DNA of 9,280 nt from an uncultured Lachnospiraceae bacterium (GTDB lineage Bacteria; Bacillota; Clostridia; Lachnospirales; Lachnospiraceae): positions 1 through 9,280 of the forward strand of contig CAJUPI010000089.1 in NCBI GenBank assembly GCA_910588125.1. Reading direction: 5' to 3'. Each line of letters starts with the position of its first letter. Position 1 is the stretch's first letter. The notes under the pieces are model-generated. The model had not been told where the DNA came from, ran no database searches, and worked only from the letters and a program-made list of their open reading frames with translations. Positions 6,354 to 9,280 of this stretch are shown here, in pieces. The position numbers and the translations under genes are program-made.

Positions 6354-9280
6354 TTACACACATTCCAACATATTTTTCTGCGCTGTTGCCAGCATCAATT
6401 TAATTCGGTTCAGCTGATTTACCTCACTGGCGCCAGGGTCATAATCCACAGCGATAATATTGGATCCTGGATGCCTGCGCCGTAATTCTTTGATCACGCC
6501 TTTGCCGACGATATGGTTTGGCAGGCAGCCGAAAGGCTGGGTGCATACAATGTTTTTTACACCGCTGTGAATCAGCTCCAGCATTTCTCCGGTTAAAAAC
6601 CAGCCTTCACCAGTCTGATTGCCAAGGGACACGAAATCTTCGGCCATATGGGCCAAATCTCGGATGCGGGACGGCGGGGTGAAGTGTTCGCTTTTCTCCA
6701 GCTCCCGGCGGGCGGTCCGGCGGAGGAATTCCAATAGAGAGATCCCAAGATTACAAAGCCAGGCCGAAGATTGCTTTCCTCCCAAATGTTCTGCCTTAAA
6801 GTTGCTGTTGTAGAAGCAGTACAGCAGAAAATCCATCAAATCCGGCATGACAGCCTCAGCGCCCTCGGCTTCCAAAAGCTCTACGATATGGTTGTTTGCC
6901 AGAGGTGAAAACTTTACCAGAATCTCGCCTACGATGCCGACCTTAGGCTTTTCCACGTTCAAACGGGGAAGAGTATCGAAATCTCGAATAATACCCCGGA
7001 TATTCCGGCCAAACACCATCATGTTCGCAGCTTTGGTGGAAAGGCTGCGGATACAGCGGGCTTTCCATTTTTCATGGAGGGCATTGGAGGAACCTGGTTC
7101 CCGCTCATAAGGGCGGGTGGCATAGAGCACACGCATGAAAATGTCTCCATATACGATGGCTTGCATGGCCTTGGTGACGAGAGCAGGGGTGATGGTAAAA
7201 CCAGGATTGGTCTCCATGCCATTGGCATTGACGGAGATAACCGGAACCTGGGGAATGTTGGCTTTTTCCAGTGCACGGCGGATGAAGCCTATGTAGTTGG
7301 AAGCACGGCAGCCGCCGCCGGTCTGACTCATCAGGACGGCTGTGTGTTCTAAATCATATTTGCCGGAAAGCAGCGCTTCCATCACCTGTCCGATGACGAT
7401 CAACGAAGGGTAACAGGCGTCGTTGTTGACATATTGCAGCCCAACATCAATGGCAGAGCGGGTATCGTTTTGCAGTACTTCCATCCGATAGCCAAACGCC
7501 TGCATAGCAGGTTCCAGAAGCTCGAAATGGATGGGGGACATCTGGGGACATAAAAGCGTATAGTCTTTCTTCATCTCTCGGGTAAAGACCATCCGGTTGT
7601 AGGAGCTGGATACCACATGGCGCTCATAGTGCTTCTGGCTGCGTACCCGCAGGGCGGCGATTAGCGAACGGATGCGGATACGGGCGGCGCCTAAGTTGTT
7701 TACCTCGTCAATCTTTAATACGGTATAGATTTTGTCGGAACCGGTGAGGATTTCCTGTACCTGATCGGTAGTCACGGCATCTAAGCCGCAGCCGAAGGAA
7801 TTAAGCTGAATCAGGTCAAGAAAATCATTTTGTTTGACATAGGTGGCGGCCCGATAGAGCCGGGAATGGTACATCCACTGATCGGTCACCACCAAAGGCC
7901 GTTCGGCATCCGCCAGATGGGAGACTGAGTCCTCGGTCAGGACGGCCAGTCCATAGGAGGTGATCAGCTCCGGAATCCCATGATGGATTTCTGGATCCAC
8001 ATGGTAGGGGCGTCCCGCCAGCACGATTCCATTGCGGTTATGTTTTTTGAGCCAGGCGATGGTCTCTTCTCCCTTTTTCTCCATGTCCCGGCGGGATTTT
8101 AGCAGTTCTTCCCAGCCAGCGTGAGCCGCCTTTTGGATCTCAATGGAAGAGATCTGATATTCCTTTCCGAACTCTACAATCAGTTGTTTTGTCAGAACTT
8201 CTTCGTTGGTAAATGCGAAGAAGGGATTCATGAAGTGGATATCGAATTCAGCCAGCTCCTCCACATTGTTTTTGATATTTTCGGCGTAGGAGGTGACCAT
8301 GGGGCAGTTGAAATGGTTGCCTGCCTGAGGCGTTTCATTGCGCTCATAGGGAATACAAGGATAGAAAATCTCCCGGATTCCCTGCTTGATCAGCCAGGAA
8401 ATATGCCCATGGACCAACTTGGCGGGATAGCATTCGGATTCACTGGGGATGGATTCGATCCCCAGTTCATATATTTTTCTGTTGGATTGGGGAGAGAGCA
8501 CCACAGAAAAGCCCAGCTTCCGGAAAAAAACGGCCCAGAAGGGGAAATTCTCATACATATTAAGCACCCGGGGGATTCCGATCGTTCCTCTGGGAGCAAT
8601 GTCCGGGGTGAGGGATTCGTAATCAAACATCCGGTGATATTTGTAGTCAAAAAGATTGGGAATTTCTTTTCTGGATTTTTCTTTCCCCAATCCCCGCTCA
8701 CAGCGGTTGCCGCTGACAAACTGCCGGCCCCCTTCAAAGCGGTTTACTGTCAATACACAATGGTTTGTACAGCCCTTGCAACGGGTCATGGAGGTCTCAT
8801 ATTGCAAAGCAGTGATTTTATCTAAAGCCATCATAGAAGTTTTTTTCGAGCGGTCATAGCGTTCTCTGGCAATTAAGGCAGCGCCGAAGGCGCCCATAAT
8901 GCCGGCAATGTCCGGACGGACAGCCTGGCAACCGGATATTTTCTCGAAGCTGCGCAGGACCGCATCGTTATAGAAAGTACCGCCCTGGACCACTACATGC
9001 TTTCCCAGATCCGAGGCATTGGTGATTTTGATGACTTTAAAAAGGGCATTTTTGATGACAGAATAAGCCAATCCTGCTGAAATATCAGCTACGGAAGCCC
9101 CTTCTTTTTGTGCCTGTTTTACATTGGAATTCATAAATACTGTGCAGCGGGTGCCCAGATCCGTCGGGTTGACAGCAAAGAGAGCTTCCTTTGCAAAGGC
9201 TTCCACATCGTAGTTTAAGGATTTGGCAAAGGTTTCGATAAAGGAGCCACAGCCGGAGGAGCAGGCTTCGTTTAGCTGTA
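6354..9280 (-). CDS. Acyl-CoA dehydratase activase-related iron-sulfur protein, 5'-truncated by the window
   Basis: The frame is open from the TAA at 6354-6356 to the window edge: 974 residues visible, N-terminus missing (family members I recall exceed 1,300 residues). Counting the residue at 9278-9276 as 1, residues 1 to about 145 are the C-terminal part of a BadF/HgdC-type activase ATPase domain, with ACSSGCGSF (5-13), a VVVQGGTFYND segment (95-105) and MGAFGAALIA. A four-cysteine cluster CKGCTNHC...C (167, 170, 174, 193; nt 8700-8780) could hold a 4Fe-4S centre. Then comes a DUF2229-type region (IGIPRVLNMYENFPFW, SECYPAKLVHGH), followed by HgdB-like segments (GRPYHVDPEIHHGIPE, NSFGCGLDAV, NNDACYPS, TGGGCRASNY) and a conserved C-terminus (CTQPFGCLPNHIVGKG, DYDPGAS, NQLNRIKLM). 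By analogy it couples ATP hydrolysis to low-potential electron transfer. The substrate is unknown. It is convergent with the + strand genes. Confidence 0.9.
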   Translation of the reverse strand, partial: QLNEACSSGCGSFIETFAKSLNYDVEAFAKEALFAVNPTDLGTRCTVFMNSNVKQAQKEGASVADISAGLAYSVIKNALFKVIKITNASDLGKHVVVQGGTFYNDAVLRSFEKISGCQAVRPDIAGIMGAFGAALIARERYDRSKKTSMMALDKITALQYETSMTRCKGCTNHCVLTVNRFEGGRQFVSGNRCERGLGKEKSRKEIPNLFDYKYHRMFDYESLTPDIAPRGTIGIPRVLNMYENFPFWAVFFRKLGFSVVLSPQSNRKIYELGIESIPSESECYPAKLVHGHISWLIKQGIREIFYPCIPYERNETPQAGNHFNCPMVTSYAENIKNNVEELAEFDIHFMNPFFAFTNEEVLTKQLIVEFGKEYQISSIEIQKAAHAGWEELLKSRRDMEKKGEETIAWLKKHNRNGIVLAGRPYHVDPEIHHGIPELITSYGLAVLTEDSVSHLADAERPLVVTDQWMYHSRLYRAATYVKQNDFLDLIQLNSFGCGLDAVTTDQVQEILTGSDKIYTVLKIDEVNNLGAARIRIRSLIAALRVRSQKHYERHVVSSSYNRMVFTREMKKDYTLLCPQMSPIHFELLEPAMQAFGYRMEVLQNDTRSAIDVGLQYVNNDACYPSLIVIGQVMEALLSGKYDLEHTAVLMSQTGGGCRASNYIGFIRRALEKANIPQVPVISVNANGMETNPGFTITPALVTKAMQAIVYGDIFMRVLYATRPYEREPGSSNALHEKWKARCIRSLSTKAANMMVFGRNIRGIIRDFDTLPRLNVEKPKVGIVGEILVKFSPLANNHIVELLEAEGAEAVMPDLMDFLLYCFYNSNFKAEHLGGKQSSAWLCNLGISLLEFLRRTARRELEKSEHFTPPSRIRDLAHMAEDFVSLGNQTGEGWFLTGEMLELIHSGVKNIVCTQPFGCLPNHIVGKGVIKELRRRHPGSNIIAVDYDPGASEVNQLNRIKLMLATAQKNMLECV

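Noticed and set aside
6149..6361. A 70-codon - strand frame in the intergenic region
   Set aside because: It is formed by reading the palindrome 6166-6331 and overlaps the end of the activase-related gene. No start signal supports it.
8121..8825. A 234-codon open frame on the + strand
   Set aside because: It lies wholly antisense to the conserved dehydratase-like coding sequence, has no ribosome-binding site of note and no recognisable motif. It is a shadow frame.
9204..9206. GTG at 9206 as the start of the - strand gene
   Set aside because: The frame stays open to the window edge and the upstream residues (LNEACSSGCGSFIETFAKSL) match the activase domain, so the true start is outside the window.

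Overview
The window looks like a chromosomal segment from a Clostridia genome, most likely Lachnospiraceae. The basis is gene content and style: strong AAGGAG/GGAGGAG ribosome-binding sites with GTG starts, a fused chorismate mutase-shikimate kinase, a cytosolic BMP-family protein next to a metallophosphoesterase, and a very large protein related to 2-hydroxyacyl-CoA dehydratase activases. The family placement comes from recalled similarity, not from a search.

Layout. Five genes run on the + strand: efp (31-588); a Rho-independent terminator (676-705); then a tight group of a chorismate mutase/shikimate kinase fusion (750-1547), argS (1569-3398), a ParB-like plus BMP-domain protein (3426-5402) and a metallophosphoesterase (5374-6015). 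Gaps within the group are 21 and 27 nt and the last pair overlaps by 29 nt, so the four genes after the terminator could be one transcription unit. A convergent - strand gene (6354 to beyond 9280, 5' end outside the window) fills the rest. It encodes an activase/dehydratase-like iron-sulfur protein of at least 974 residues.

The 338 nt between the two convergent gene ends hold two inverted-repeat structures: a perfect 13-bp repeat (6088-6133) and a nearly fully palindromic element of about 166 nt (6166-6331) that has the look of a MITE or REP-type element and may also serve as a bidirectional terminator.

How the genes relate. efp and argS are translation genes and the fusion enzyme acts in aromatic amino acid synthesis, so the first part is housekeeping. 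The last two + genes look like a functional pair: a cytoplasmic protein joining a ParB/sulfiredoxin-like domain to a nucleoside-binding-type BMP domain, translationally coupled to a phosphoesterase. Their job is unknown and they are the best candidate here for undescribed biology. I see no CRISPR array, tRNA, rRNA, riboswitch, T-box or transposase gene.
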